From Methanococcoides alaskense (GTDB lineage Archaea > Halobacteriota > Methanosarcinia > Methanosarcinales > Methanosarcinaceae), in contig NZ_JAVDQI010000004.1 in assembly GCF_031454185.1 (NCBI RefSeq), positions 124,001 through 188,000 on the forward strand: DNA of 64,000 bases, given 5' to 3'. Positions 23,635 to 32,367 of this stretch are shown piece after piece. The notes beneath the pieces are model-generated. The model was not told the origin of the DNA, made no database searches, and saw only the letters and a program-made list of their open reading frames with translations. Position numbers and translations under genes: made by a program. Every line of letters begins with the position of its first letter. Positions within the stretch are counted from its first letter, which is position 1.

Positions 23635-24756
23635 TTAATTCTTCAATGCAAAGTACATACTTCCCATTGCTACCAGTGTAACCAGAAGGCCGATGATCCC
23701 GCCTACAAATGGTATTTCTGTAAGGATCAGTACTATAAGGAGGCCGACTGCCAGTGTGGTCCACTGGTTATATTTGAAGCCTGCTTTTTTGAACGTTACC
23801 TCTCCGAGCCACATTGCAGTGTATATCTTTGCGATCATCAGGACGATGGCCAAGAGCAATAGCAGGAAGAGTGCAATTGGGATGCCGATGATGGTTATTA
23901 GCAGGACAATTGCTCCTATGAATGAGCCTATCAGTATCAGCAGTCCTACTGCGATCTTCTTCAAAGGTTCTTCCTGTATTTTCTTTGCGATCTCTTCGGT
24001 CTTTTCCGGGAAGACCAGGATGGACATTACTCCCAGAGCGAACAGGAATATGTAATATGAGATCTTGCCAACGATAGCTATCCCTTTGAATATTCCATCA
24101 GCATCGGACCTGTCATCGCGCTCTCCTCCCTTGTCAAATTTGATATCTTCCCCTACAACACCGGCAGGTATTGGTATTTCTTCGGGGGTGGTGTATTCCA
24201 GGTTACCTTTTACGCTTGAATCAGGCTGGATCGTTATATCGGGTGAATCCAGTTTTGCATCTCCTTCGACATTACCTGAGAGCACCAGTGAACCTGCTGA
24301 GACCTCTAGTAAGCCTCCGAAGTTTCCTCCAAGATCGGCATCGCCACTTCTTATGGTCGTATCACCGCCAATGTTTGCATTCTCAGTTGTGGACACTGTG
24401 CCGGCAGCTACCAGAAGATCGTCACCTATCTGGCCGCTAAGTTCGAATGATCCACAGGCGACCCTTACATCATCGCCGATAATGCCTGTAATTGTCACAT
24501 CACCTGCAGTAACAATGAGATCCCCGGAAACGTTCCCGTTGATCTGCACAGTACCTCCGGCAGCCACGACATCCCCAAGGACATCCCCATTCACTATCAG
24601 GGTGTCACCTGCAATGTAAACATCATCTTCGACCGTTTCATTGATGACTACCAGGCTACCGCTCTCGAACATACTGGATGCGCTTGCATTAGATGTTAAA
24701 GATAACAATAAGAATACAATGACGCATATCATCCATAGACTATCTTTCAATTTCAT
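23635..24756 (-). CDS. Exported bactofilin-like beta-helix protein with C-terminal membrane domain
   Basis: This 373-residue protein has a signal peptide (about 5-27) and about 150 residues of short repeats with alternating Gly/Asn/Asp and hydrophobic residues (NGDVLGDVVAAGGTVQINGN), as in bactofilin-type right-handed beta-helices. A short acidic linker (GGERDDRSDADG) and four hydrophobic helices (about 225-370) follow. Bactofilins are usually cytoplasmic scaffolds, but here the predicted signal peptide puts the helix outside the cell. ATG at 24756 follows GGTGGGG. The gene is isolated, with no operon partner. Its role, perhaps in envelope structure, is inferred only from the architecture. 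Confidence 0.82.
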   Translation of the reverse strand: MKLKDSLWMICVIVFLLLSLTSNASASSMFESGSLVVINETVEDDVYIAGDTLIVNGDVLGDVVAAGGTVQINGNVSGDLIVTAGDVTITGIIGDDVRVACGSFELSGQIGDDLLVAAGTVSTTENANIGGDTTIRSGDADLGGNFGGLLEVSAGSLVLSGNVEGDAKLDSPDITIQPDSSVKGNLEYTTPEEIPIPAGVVGEDIKFDKGGERDDRSDADGIFKGIAIVGKISYYIFLFALGVMSILVFPEKTEEIAKKIQEEPLKKIAVGLLILIGSFIGAIVLLITIIGIPIALFLLLLLAIVLMIAKIYTAMWLGEVTFKKAGFKYNQWTTLAVGLLIVLILTEIPFVGGIIGLLVTLVAMGSMYFALKN

Positions 24757-25378
24757 ATGACCCCACCTTTCAATTTTTAATGTAAAGTTTGATATTAATG
24801 ACTATTAAATGTTTCTGAATTTTGAATAACTCATTTAAAAATTGGTGGAGTGTTGACAGATGCATCTAATCTGGAACCTGTCGGAATACCAATGATAAAA
24901 GATGATTTCGAACATTATAAACAATTTGTTCTATTAATTGATGATCGATGAAAAAAATGATCTGGTAAGTTGTTGATGTATCAGCATGCTGAAACTTTGA
25001 AGTTCCAGACATGCCAATACGGTTAGCCCCCACGACTTTTCAACCCCGAAAAGTTAAGGCCTTTCGACAATATTGCTTTAGGTCAAGAGAAACGGCATAA
25101 CTCTTAACCTTTACTTAATATATAAGTTTTTTAGTACTTAAAGTAAATGCCATTAAAAAAGAATGTATTTTTAATAAAATTGCAAAAAAATAATACTATT
25201 TATAAGTTATTGCATTTTATTGTCTAAACTTCTAATGCGGTGAATTCTATTTTTTTGTTATTGGCACTTATAATGATACATCCCGCTCAATTAAATTGCT
25301 CTTATATATCATGGAAGACTAAATTTATTTGAGTGTGGGAAAACTTCAGCAATTTATAGATATTGTCACGATGGGTAC
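24757..25378. other. Long A/T-rich gene-free stretch
   Basis: No coding sequence is seen. A perfect hairpin ACTTTTC-AACCCC-GAAAAGT lies at 25035-25054, with G/C-rich surroundings that stand out from the A/T-rich flank. TATA-like sequences are abundant, for example near 25122-25130. A small RNA cannot be excluded. Confidence 0.35.
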
Positions 25379-25536
25379 ATATAAATAAGAACTGAAGTAA
25401 AGTTACAGACTGTTAACACCGTTAACCACACATCAGAGCCGGATAATCTTGCCGGTACATGTACAGAAAGCCGAAAGCGATGGGAATTTGTAGTTTTTAA
25501 GCTTCACATATCCCGAACGAACAGGTGGTAACTGAA
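25379..25536 (+). promoter_or_regulatory. Promoter, tandem GTTAAC operator candidate and leader of the sulfur operon
   Basis: A TATA box (CATATAAATAAG, 25379-25390) is followed at about 25 bases by GTTAAC-ACC-GTTAAC (25412-25417 / 25421-25426), which would overlap the transcription start. The leader of about 120 nt then contains GCCGG pairs and the palindrome GTACATGTAC (about 25457-25466), so it may fold. The true start codon is preceded by AGGTGGT (25523-25529). No known riboswitch consensus was recognised. Confidence 0.5.
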
Positions 25537-26916
25537 TTGGATGAACAGATGAACAAAAAATATCTCGCCAACAAATTATTTGAAACCCAGTTTGCACTGG
25601 AAGATCTCAGGGAGATAGTCAGGCAGTCTCTACCTACGGGTATGAGTAATGATCAGTCTGAACGCTACGATGAGATCGTCTCTGGTCTTGGCGGCCTTCT
25701 TGAGGATCTTGGTAAAAAGAATGGTCAAACACAACCCGTAAAGATCGTGGGTGACCTTATGTGCCGGACAAGGGAAGAGGAGTTCATAAATATCCAGCCT
25801 ATCCAGGCCGGAGGAAGACTGACCCCTGAAGCACGTAAAGCGGTCATAGCCTATGGGGATGGATACTCTACCTGTGACAACTGCCGAAAACCGTTCAGGC
25901 TTGATAAGATCGAAAAACCTTCGATATCGACCTTCCACACGGACCTTGCAGAGTTTGTAGGGATGGACCAGGCACGTGTGGTTCCCGGTGCAAGAAGGGG
26001 ATTCCAGGCTGTTGCTTCATCAATTATTGAAAAAGGTGACACTGTGGTCGTATCGGCATTTGCTCATTATACTGAGTTCCTTGCCGTGGAAGGTGCCGGA
26101 GGTATCGTAAGGGAAGCTCCTGTGAACGAACATAACATTCTCACGGCAGAATCAGTTGCTCACAAGATCGATGAAGTGAAGAGAGAGACCGGAAAACTTC
26201 CAGCTCTCATAATGATCGATCACTTCGATTACCTGTTCTGTAATGAACACGACATCTATGGTATCGGAAAGGTGGCACAGGAATACGGTATCCCATTTCT
26301 CTACAATGGTGCATACACTGTGGGCATAATGCCGGTAAATGGCAAAAAGATAGGTGCGGATTTCGTGGTAGGTTCAGGCCATAAGAGCATGGCATCAGTA
26401 GCTCCTTCAGGAGTGCTGGCGACCACTGAAGAATGGGCTGACAAGATATTCAGGACCACACAAATGGTCGGGGATGTTACCGGAAGAAAATTCGGTATAA
26501 AAGAGGTCGAGTTCCTTGGATGCACACTGATGGGAGCTCCATTGCTGTCAATGATGGCATCGTTCCCGCATGTGAAGGAAAGGACAAAGCACTGGGACGA
26601 GGAAGTCAAAAAGTCCAACTACTTCATTAACGAGTTCCTGAGGATAGAAGGAAATGAAGTGCTTAGCGAGTTCCCGAGAAAGCATGCTCTTTCCAAAGTG
26701 GATACCACCGGAAGCTTCGACAAGGTGGCAAAAACACACAAACGTAAGGGATACTTCTTCAGTGACGAACTGAAGAAACATGGAATCGCAGGCGAGTTCC
26801 CTGGTGCTACAAGAAGCTGGAAAATGAGCACATACGGACTTTCGTGGGATCAGATACACTATCTCTCCGATTCATTCATCGAGATAGCTGAGAAATACAA
26901 TATTAACATTAACTGA
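25537..26916 (+). CDS. pscS: O-phosphoseryl-tRNA(Cys):Cys-tRNA synthase (SepCysS), N-terminally extended
   Basis: This PLP enzyme turns Sep-tRNA(Cys) into Cys-tRNA(Cys), the methanogen route to cysteine. TTG at 25537 is preferred: AGGTGGT lies 7 nt upstream, whereas GTG at 25525 lies inside that site and ATG at 25549 has no site of its own. The core shows CRTREEEFINIQPIQAGGRL, the redox/persulfide cysteines CDNC near residue 112, PGARRGFQAVASS, DHFDYLFCNEHD and the PLP lysine in GSGHKSMASV. About 70 residues precede the core, with a helical ALEDLREIVRQSL. In some methanogens the helper SepCysE is known as a separate protein or a fusion to SepCysS; this extension may be that domain, which is inference. 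It is followed after 10 bases by metY. Confidence 0.93.
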   Translation: MDEQMNKKYLANKLFETQFALEDLREIVRQSLPTGMSNDQSERYDEIVSGLGGLLEDLGKKNGQTQPVKIVGDLMCRTREEEFINIQPIQAGGRLTPEARKAVIAYGDGYSTCDNCRKPFRLDKIEKPSISTFHTDLAEFVGMDQARVVPGARRGFQAVASSIIEKGDTVVVSAFAHYTEFLAVEGAGGIVREAPVNEHNILTAESVAHKIDEVKRETGKLPALIMIDHFDYLFCNEHDIYGIGKVAQEYGIPFLYNGAYTVGIMPVNGKKIGADFVVGSGHKSMASVAPSGVLATTEEWADKIFRTTQMVGDVTGRKFGIKEVEFLGCTLMGAPLLSMMASFPHVKERTKHWDEEVKKSNYFINEFLRIEGNEVLSEFPRKHALSKVDTTGSFDKVAKTHKRKGYFFSDELKKHGIAGEFPGATRSWKMSTYGLSWDQIHYLSDSFIEIAEKYNININ

Positions 26917-26926
26917 GGTACAAACA

Positions 26927-28222
26927 ATGACTGACAAAACCTATGGATTAGACACAATAGCATTACACGGGGGGCATGTGCCAGATGCGACAGGATCAAG
27001 AGCTGTTCCCATTTATCAGACAGCAGCATACGTTTTCAATGATGCTGAGCATGCAGCGAACCTTTTTGCCCTGAAGGCATTCGGGAACATCTACACACGT
27101 CTGATGAACCCTACCACCGATGTTCTTGAAAAGAGGGTAGCTGCCATTGAGGGCGGTACAGGTGCATTGGGTGTAGCTTCAGGCATGTCTGCCATCACTC
27201 TTGCAGCCCTTGCGGTAACACAGCTTGGGGATGAGATAGTTTCTGCAAATAATCTCTATGGTGGCACGTACCAGCTCTTCAATCACACTTTCCCCAAACT
27301 TGGCAGGAAAGTACATTTCGTTGATTCAACAAAACCGGAAGAATTCGAAAAGGCCATTACTGAGAAGACACGTGCCATCTATGTCGAGATAATCGGAAAC
27401 CCAAAGCTGGATATCCCTGATCTTGAAAAGATAGCTGAGATCGCTCACAATGCTGGTGTTCCTCTCATTGTGGACAACACCGTAGGTGTGGGCATTGTAA
27501 AACCTATCGATCATGGTGCCGATATCGTGGTCCTGTCCGCTACCAAGTTCCTCGGTGGGCATGGTACTTCCATTGGTGGAATAATAGTCGATTCCGGAAA
27601 TTTCAGCTGGGACAACGGCAAGTTCCCGGAGTTTACCGACCCTGACCCCAGTTACCATGGTCTGAAGTTCTGGGAATCATTCGGCAATATTCCCGGAATG
27701 GGAAATCTTGCTTTTATCCTGAGGGTACGCACACAACTTTTACGTGACCTGGGGCCTGCAATGAGCCCATTCAATGCGTTCCAGTTCATACAGGGCGTGG
27801 AAACACTATCTTTACGTGTGCAAAGACACGGTGAGAATGCTCTGGCGGTTGCCCGACACCTTAACTCACACCCGCTTGTTGAATGGGTGAACTACCCAGG
27901 TCTTGAAGACCATCCATCCCATGAACTTGCACAGAAGTACCTCAAAGGTAGTTATGGTGCTATTCTTGGGTTCGGTGTGAAAGGCGGCCTTGAAGCAGGC
28001 AAGAAGTTCATCGAGAACGTTGAGTTGCTTTCACATCTTGCGAACATCGGGGATGCAAAGACACTTGTGATCCATCCTGCATCCACTACACACCAGCAGC
28101 TTACAAAGGAAGAGCGTGAACAGACCGGTGTGACAGATGATTTTATAAGGATGTCTGTCGGATTGGAGGATATAGCTGACATTATAGCTGATATAGATCA
28201 GGCGTTGGAGAGGTCGCAGTAA
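26927..28222 (+). CDS. metY: O-acetylhomoserine sulfhydrylase
   Basis: This 431-residue enzyme of the Cys/Met-metabolism PLP family condenses O-acetylhomoserine with sulfide to give homocysteine. Motifs are LHGGHVPDATGSRAVPIYQT, SGMSAITLAALAV, PLIVDNTVGVG with the cofactor Asp, and the lysine in VLSATKFLGGHGTSIGG (near residue 208). The insert and C-terminal HPASTTHQQL fit the MetY/OAH sulfhydrylase group rather than cystathionine synthases. ATG at 26927 follows GAGGT. It lies between SepCysS and MetX, whose product is its substrate, with gaps of 10 and 2 bases, so all three are surely co-transcribed. SepCysS and MetY may draw on a common sulfide or persulfide pool. Confidence 0.94.
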   Translation: MTDKTYGLDTIALHGGHVPDATGSRAVPIYQTAAYVFNDAEHAANLFALKAFGNIYTRLMNPTTDVLEKRVAAIEGGTGALGVASGMSAITLAALAVTQLGDEIVSANNLYGGTYQLFNHTFPKLGRKVHFVDSTKPEEFEKAITEKTRAIYVEIIGNPKLDIPDLEKIAEIAHNAGVPLIVDNTVGVGIVKPIDHGADIVVLSATKFLGGHGTSIGGIIVDSGNFSWDNGKFPEFTDPDPSYHGLKFWESFGNIPGMGNLAFILRVRTQLLRDLGPAMSPFNAFQFIQGVETLSLRVQRHGENALAVARHLNSHPLVEWVNYPGLEDHPSHELAQKYLKGSYGAILGFGVKGGLEAGKKFIENVELLSHLANIGDAKTLVIHPASTTHQQLTKEEREQTGVTDDFIRMSVGLEDIADIIADIDQALERSQ

Positions 28223-28224
28223 GT

Positions 28225-29691
28225 ATGAGTGAAAGGTCTGTAGGAATTGTATCAACGAACTACCATACCATAGAAGGTGAGTTCCAGTTAGAAGGCGGTC
28301 ATACCCTGAAGAACATCAGGGTGGCCTATGAGACCTATGGTAATCTCAATAAGGAGAAAAGTAATGCGATCCTTGTCTGCCATGCTCTAACAGGCGATGC
28401 ACACGCAGCAGGCAGGCACAGTGGCGATGACAAAAAACCGGGATGGTGGGATGACATCATCGGTCCCGGAAAGGCCCTTGACACTGACAGGTATTTCGTG
28501 ATCTGTTCCAATGTTCTGGGCGGCTGTAAGGGTACTACCGGACCGGCTTCCCTCGATACTGACACGGGCCGGCAATATGGTATCACTTTTCCGGTCATAA
28601 CGATCGGGGATATGGTGAACGTCCAGAAAGAGCTGATATCCTACCTCGGTATTTCCACTCTCTTTTCAGTAGTTGGTGGTTCCATGGGCGGTATGCAGAC
28701 GCTTCAATGGTGTGTTGCCTATCCTGAGTTTGTAAAGAAAGTTGTGGTCATTGCTTCTACTGCGATTTCATCACCTCAGCAGATAGCTTTCAATGAGGTT
28801 GGCAGGAATGCCATTATCTCTGATCCAGACTGGAATGGAGGGGACTATTACGATGGCGAACCCCCTGTAAATGGTCTTTCCACTGCAAGGATGATCGCTC
28901 ACATCACATATCTTAGCGATGCTTCCATGCATGAGAAGTTTGGACGGAAATTGCAACAGGGTGAAAGCTACAAGTTCGATATGTCCAATGATTTTCAGGT
29001 GGAGAGCTATCTGAGATATCAGGGAGACACATTTACCGGCAGGTTCGATGCCAATTCCTATCTTTATGTTACAAAAGCTGTGGATTATTTCGACCTTTCA
29101 AAGAACGGTTCTCTGGCAGAAGGCCTGAAAAATGTACAGGCAAAGATGCTGGTAATTTCAATAACTTCCGACTGGCTTTATTCGCCATATCATTCAAGAA
29201 AGATAGTCGAAGGTCTTACTGTAAAGGAACATGATGTAAGTTATCGCGAGATAGAATCCAGCTATGGCCACGATGCTTTCCTGCTTGAAAGCGGCCAGAT
29301 CAATTATGTCATCAACAATTTCCTGACTCACACATCCGTTGCTGATGTAATGACCGAAAAGGTTGCTACCATCAGGGAAGGTGTGAGCATAGAAACAGCT
29401 GCAAAGGTCATGTTCGAGGAGGCCCTTACTCATTTGCCTGTCGTTAATGAGAACGGCTGTCTTGTTGGTATCGTCACTTCCTGGGATATCTCAAAAGCGG
29501 TCGCATTAAAGTGTGACAAGCTGGAGAATATAATGACCAGGGATGTTCTGACGGCTTCCCCTGATGAACCGATAGTAGCTGCTGCCAAGAGACTGGAACG
29601 CCACAGCATCTCGGCTTTGCCTGTAGTGGGCGAGAAGAAAAGACTTATTGGTATCATCGATAGTGAGGACATCAACCGACTGATCGGTTGA
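28225..29691 (+). CDS. metX: Homoserine O-acetyltransferase fused to a CBS-domain pair
   Basis: This 488-residue protein transfers acetyl from acetyl-CoA to homoserine. The alpha/beta-hydrolase part (about 1-365) has NAILVCHALTGDAHAAG, the nucleophile elbow VVGGSMGGMQTLQW (Ser near 153), and the late Asp and His of the triad (SDWLYSPYHSRK, SSYGHDAFLLE). A CBS pair follows (about 373-488: VADVMTEKVATIREGVSIET, THLPVVNENGCLVGIVTSWD, ISALPVVGEKKRLIGIIDSE). Typical bacterial MetX proteins end after the hydrolase, so the tail is an added regulatory module that could sense an adenosyl ligand such as SAM or ATP. It is last in the sulfur operon and is followed by a T-rich stretch. Confidence 0.94.
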   Translation: MSERSVGIVSTNYHTIEGEFQLEGGHTLKNIRVAYETYGNLNKEKSNAILVCHALTGDAHAAGRHSGDDKKPGWWDDIIGPGKALDTDRYFVICSNVLGGCKGTTGPASLDTDTGRQYGITFPVITIGDMVNVQKELISYLGISTLFSVVGGSMGGMQTLQWCVAYPEFVKKVVVIASTAISSPQQIAFNEVGRNAIISDPDWNGGDYYDGEPPVNGLSTARMIAHITYLSDASMHEKFGRKLQQGESYKFDMSNDFQVESYLRYQGDTFTGRFDANSYLYVTKAVDYFDLSKNGSLAEGLKNVQAKMLVISITSDWLYSPYHSRKIVEGLTVKEHDVSYREIESSYGHDAFLLESGQINYVINNFLTHTSVADVMTEKVATIREGVSIETAAKVMFEEALTHLPVVNENGCLVGIVTSWDISKAVALKCDKLENIMTRDVLTASPDEPIVAAAKRLERHSISALPVVGEKKRLIGIIDSEDINRLIG

Positions 29692-29786
29692 TCATTTTGT
29701 TTTCTATTTTTTAGACTTTTACAGGTATTTGATCTACTACAGTATGAGTTCTGAAAAGAAAAAAGAAGAATGAATAAAAAAGAAAT

Positions 29787-32192
29787 TCATTCCATTTCTT
29801 TTTCGGTTTCCAATACCTTCAATGATATCTTCATCACAGAATCCGGGTTGAGCGAGATCGATTCGATACCTTCTCTCACAAGGAACTCTGCAAATTCGGG
29901 GAAATCACTGGGTGCCTGACCACAAATTCCACTGTGTTTGCCATTCCTCTTTGCTCCCTGAACTGCCATGGAGACCATTTTCTTGACAGCTTCATCCCTT
30001 TCATCAAAGGACGAGGCTAATATCTCAGAATCCCTGTCCACTCCAAGGGTTAGCTGGGTAAGGTCATTGGAGCCAATGGAAAAACCATCGAAGTATTTGC
30101 TGAACTCATCTATCAACAGCACATTGCTTGGTATCTCACACATGACATATACCTGCAGGCCGTTCTCCCCTCTTTCCAGACCGTTCTTTTTCATTTCCGC
30201 GATAACTTTTTCCGCTTCTTCCACACGCCTGCAGAAAGGTATCATAAGGATCAGATTTGTAAGTCCCATCTCATCCCTTACCTTCTTCATGGCCTTGCAC
30301 TCAAGCGCGAAGCCTTCCCTGTAGCGCTCATCATAATAGCGGGATGCTCCCCTGAAACCTATCATGGGGTTGCTCTCTTCGAACTCGAAATATTTCCCGC
30401 CGATCAGGCTTGCATACTCGTTCGATTTAAAATCGCTCATGCGCACAACCACAGGTTTCGGATAGAATGAAGCCACAATGGTCGCTACACCCTGGGAAAG
30501 CTTTTCCACGAAATAGTCTTCCTTGCTCTTGTACCCGGCTGTGAGTTTCTCAATTTCCTCAAGCACACTTTCATCTTCAACCTTTTCAGGATGTATCAGT
30601 GCCATTGGGTGGACCTTGATGTAACTCGAGATGATGAACTCAAGTCTTGCGAGTCCGATACCATCGTTCGGTATCATGGAAAGGGAAAAGGCCTCTTCCG
30701 GATTGCCGAGGTTCATCATCATCTCGGTCTTTGTCTTTCCCAGACCCTTGAGGTCAACGGTCTCTATGTGGAAAGGCAGTATGCCTTCGTAGACCCTGCC
30801 AATATCTCCCTCAGCACAGCTGACTGTGACATCCATCCCGTTCTTTAGTTTTTCAGTAGCATCTTGTGCACCCACTACTGCCGGAACTCCAAGCTCACGG
30901 CTGACGATAGCTGCATGGCATGTCCTTCCACCTTTATTGGTGATGATGGCAGCCGCACGTTTCATGATAGGTTCCCAGTCAGGAGTGGTCGTATCAGCCA
31001 CCAGTATCTCCCCATGTTTGAAAGAAGAAAGTTTGGACACGTCATCGATCACATGCACTGTACCAGTTGCTATCTTGTCACCTACACTTCTGGCAGTGAC
31101 GAGAACATCCGACCTCTCATCAAGGAAATATGTCTCAAGTACATCCTTTCTTTTCCTTGACTGCACGGTCTCCGGTCTTGCCTGTACAATGAACAGCTCA
31201 TCTGTGTTACCGTCCTTAGCCCATTCTATATCCATGGGTACGGCCTGACCTTTCTTTTTAGAATAGTGTTTCTCAATGGTTGCAGCATATTTTGCAAGCA
31301 GGAGTATCTCATCATCGTTGATGCAGAACTTTCTCTGGTCTGCAAGTGGGACTTCCACATTGCGGGTAAGAATACGGGAATCCCCACGTCCGTATATCAT
31401 CTTTATCTCTTTACTGCCCATCCTTTTCTTGATTATAGGCATGTAGCCTTCTTTTAAGGTGGGTTTGAAGACGTAGAACTCATCCGGATTGACAAGTCCC
31501 TGTACGATGTTCTCCCCAAGGCCGTAAGCGCCGGTTATGAATACAACATCCTCGAATCCGGATTCGGTGTCTATGGTGAATATGACCCCGCTGGATGCAA
31601 GGTCTGAGCGTACCATCTTCATGACGCCTATTGACAGGCCGACCTTGAAGTGATCGAACTTATGGTGCACACGGTAGGATATCGCCCTGTCTGTGAAAAG
31701 AGAAGCCAGGCACCGGTTACATGCATCTTTCAGGGAGTGGTAGCCGTGTACATTGAGGTAAGTTTCCTGCTGCCCTGCAAATGAAGCATCAGGAAGGTCC
31801 TCTGCTGTTGCAGAACTGCGAACTGCCACATCGGTCTCAGTTCCATACTCTTCGCTCAGCTTGTCGTAAGCTTCTTTGATCTCTTCCCAGAGATCATCCG
31901 GTATCCCTGCATCGAGTACTATGCTCCTTGCTTTTTTCCCTCTTTCAGCAAGGTCAGTGACATCGTTTGTATCAAGTCCTTCCAGACTATCCTTGAGTTC
32001 TTGCAACACACCTGCAGATTCCAGGACGTGCCAGTAAGCATCCGCTGTAACTGCAAAACCGTTTGGTATCTTAATATCCTTCCCTGTCAGTTCCCGGTAC
32101 ATCTCACCGAGTGAGGCATTTTTACCTCCGACAGAAGGTATATCCTCTATACGTATCTCTTCGAACCATCGAATGTATTTACTATCTCCCAT
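29787..32192 (-). CDS. ppsA: Phosphoenolpyruvate synthase
   Basis: This 801-residue enzyme makes PEP from pyruvate and ATP, giving AMP and phosphate; it is the entry to gluconeogenesis in methanogens fixing carbon through acetyl-CoA and pyruvate. The N-terminal ATP-grasp domain has VGGKNASLGEMYREL and AVRSSATAEDLPDASFAGQQ. The central swivelling domain carries the phospho-His motif GGRTCHAAIVSRELGVPAVV (near residue 425). The C-terminal PEP/pyruvate barrel has MIGFRGASRYYDE, EIPSNVL, GSNDLTQLTLGVDRDS and the catalytic Cys in GICGQAPSD. Length and motifs are complete. A small hairpin overlapping the stop (GAATGAA / TTCATTC, about 29769-29793) with T-rich minus-strand downstream sequence may terminate it. 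Confidence 0.96.
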   Translation of the reverse strand: MGDSKYIRWFEEIRIEDIPSVGGKNASLGEMYRELTGKDIKIPNGFAVTADAYWHVLESAGVLQELKDSLEGLDTNDVTDLAERGKKARSIVLDAGIPDDLWEEIKEAYDKLSEEYGTETDVAVRSSATAEDLPDASFAGQQETYLNVHGYHSLKDACNRCLASLFTDRAISYRVHHKFDHFKVGLSIGVMKMVRSDLASSGVIFTIDTESGFEDVVFITGAYGLGENIVQGLVNPDEFYVFKPTLKEGYMPIIKKRMGSKEIKMIYGRGDSRILTRNVEVPLADQRKFCINDDEILLLAKYAATIEKHYSKKKGQAVPMDIEWAKDGNTDELFIVQARPETVQSRKRKDVLETYFLDERSDVLVTARSVGDKIATGTVHVIDDVSKLSSFKHGEILVADTTTPDWEPIMKRAAAIITNKGGRTCHAAIVSRELGVPAVVGAQDATEKLKNGMDVTVSCAEGDIGRVYEGILPFHIETVDLKGLGKTKTEMMMNLGNPEEAFSLSMIPNDGIGLARLEFIISSYIKVHPMALIHPEKVEDESVLEEIEKLTAGYKSKEDYFVEKLSQGVATIVASFYPKPVVVRMSDFKSNEYASLIGGKYFEFEESNPMIGFRGASRYYDERYREGFALECKAMKKVRDEMGLTNLILMIPFCRRVEEAEKVIAEMKKNGLERGENGLQVYVMCEIPSNVLLIDEFSKYFDGFSIGSNDLTQLTLGVDRDSEILASSFDERDEAVKKMVSMAVQGAKRNGKHSGICGQAPSDFPEFAEFLVREGIESISLNPDSVMKISLKVLETEKEME

Positions 32193-32367
32193 TGATTAAC
32201 CCCCAGTTATTAGAATGAATTATTCTTTTTAACTGTTAATAAGATTAATTTTTAAGAGTATTAGAGTTTTTGGAGAAATGGAGGTAGTTGATAGATTTGA
32301 TTCCAAAAGAAGATGCATGGAGTAAAAGCTGATCACTTTTAGTATCCATGCAATTGCTATTCTAATT

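Noticed and set aside
24065..24619. 184-codon plus-strand frame opposite the bactofilin-like gene
   Set aside because: Its Ser/Pro-rich composition is explained by the repeats on the other strand.
25412..25520. A SAM or cobalamin riboswitch before the sulfur operon
   Set aside because: No conserved core of those classes was recognised; only simple inverted repeats are visible.
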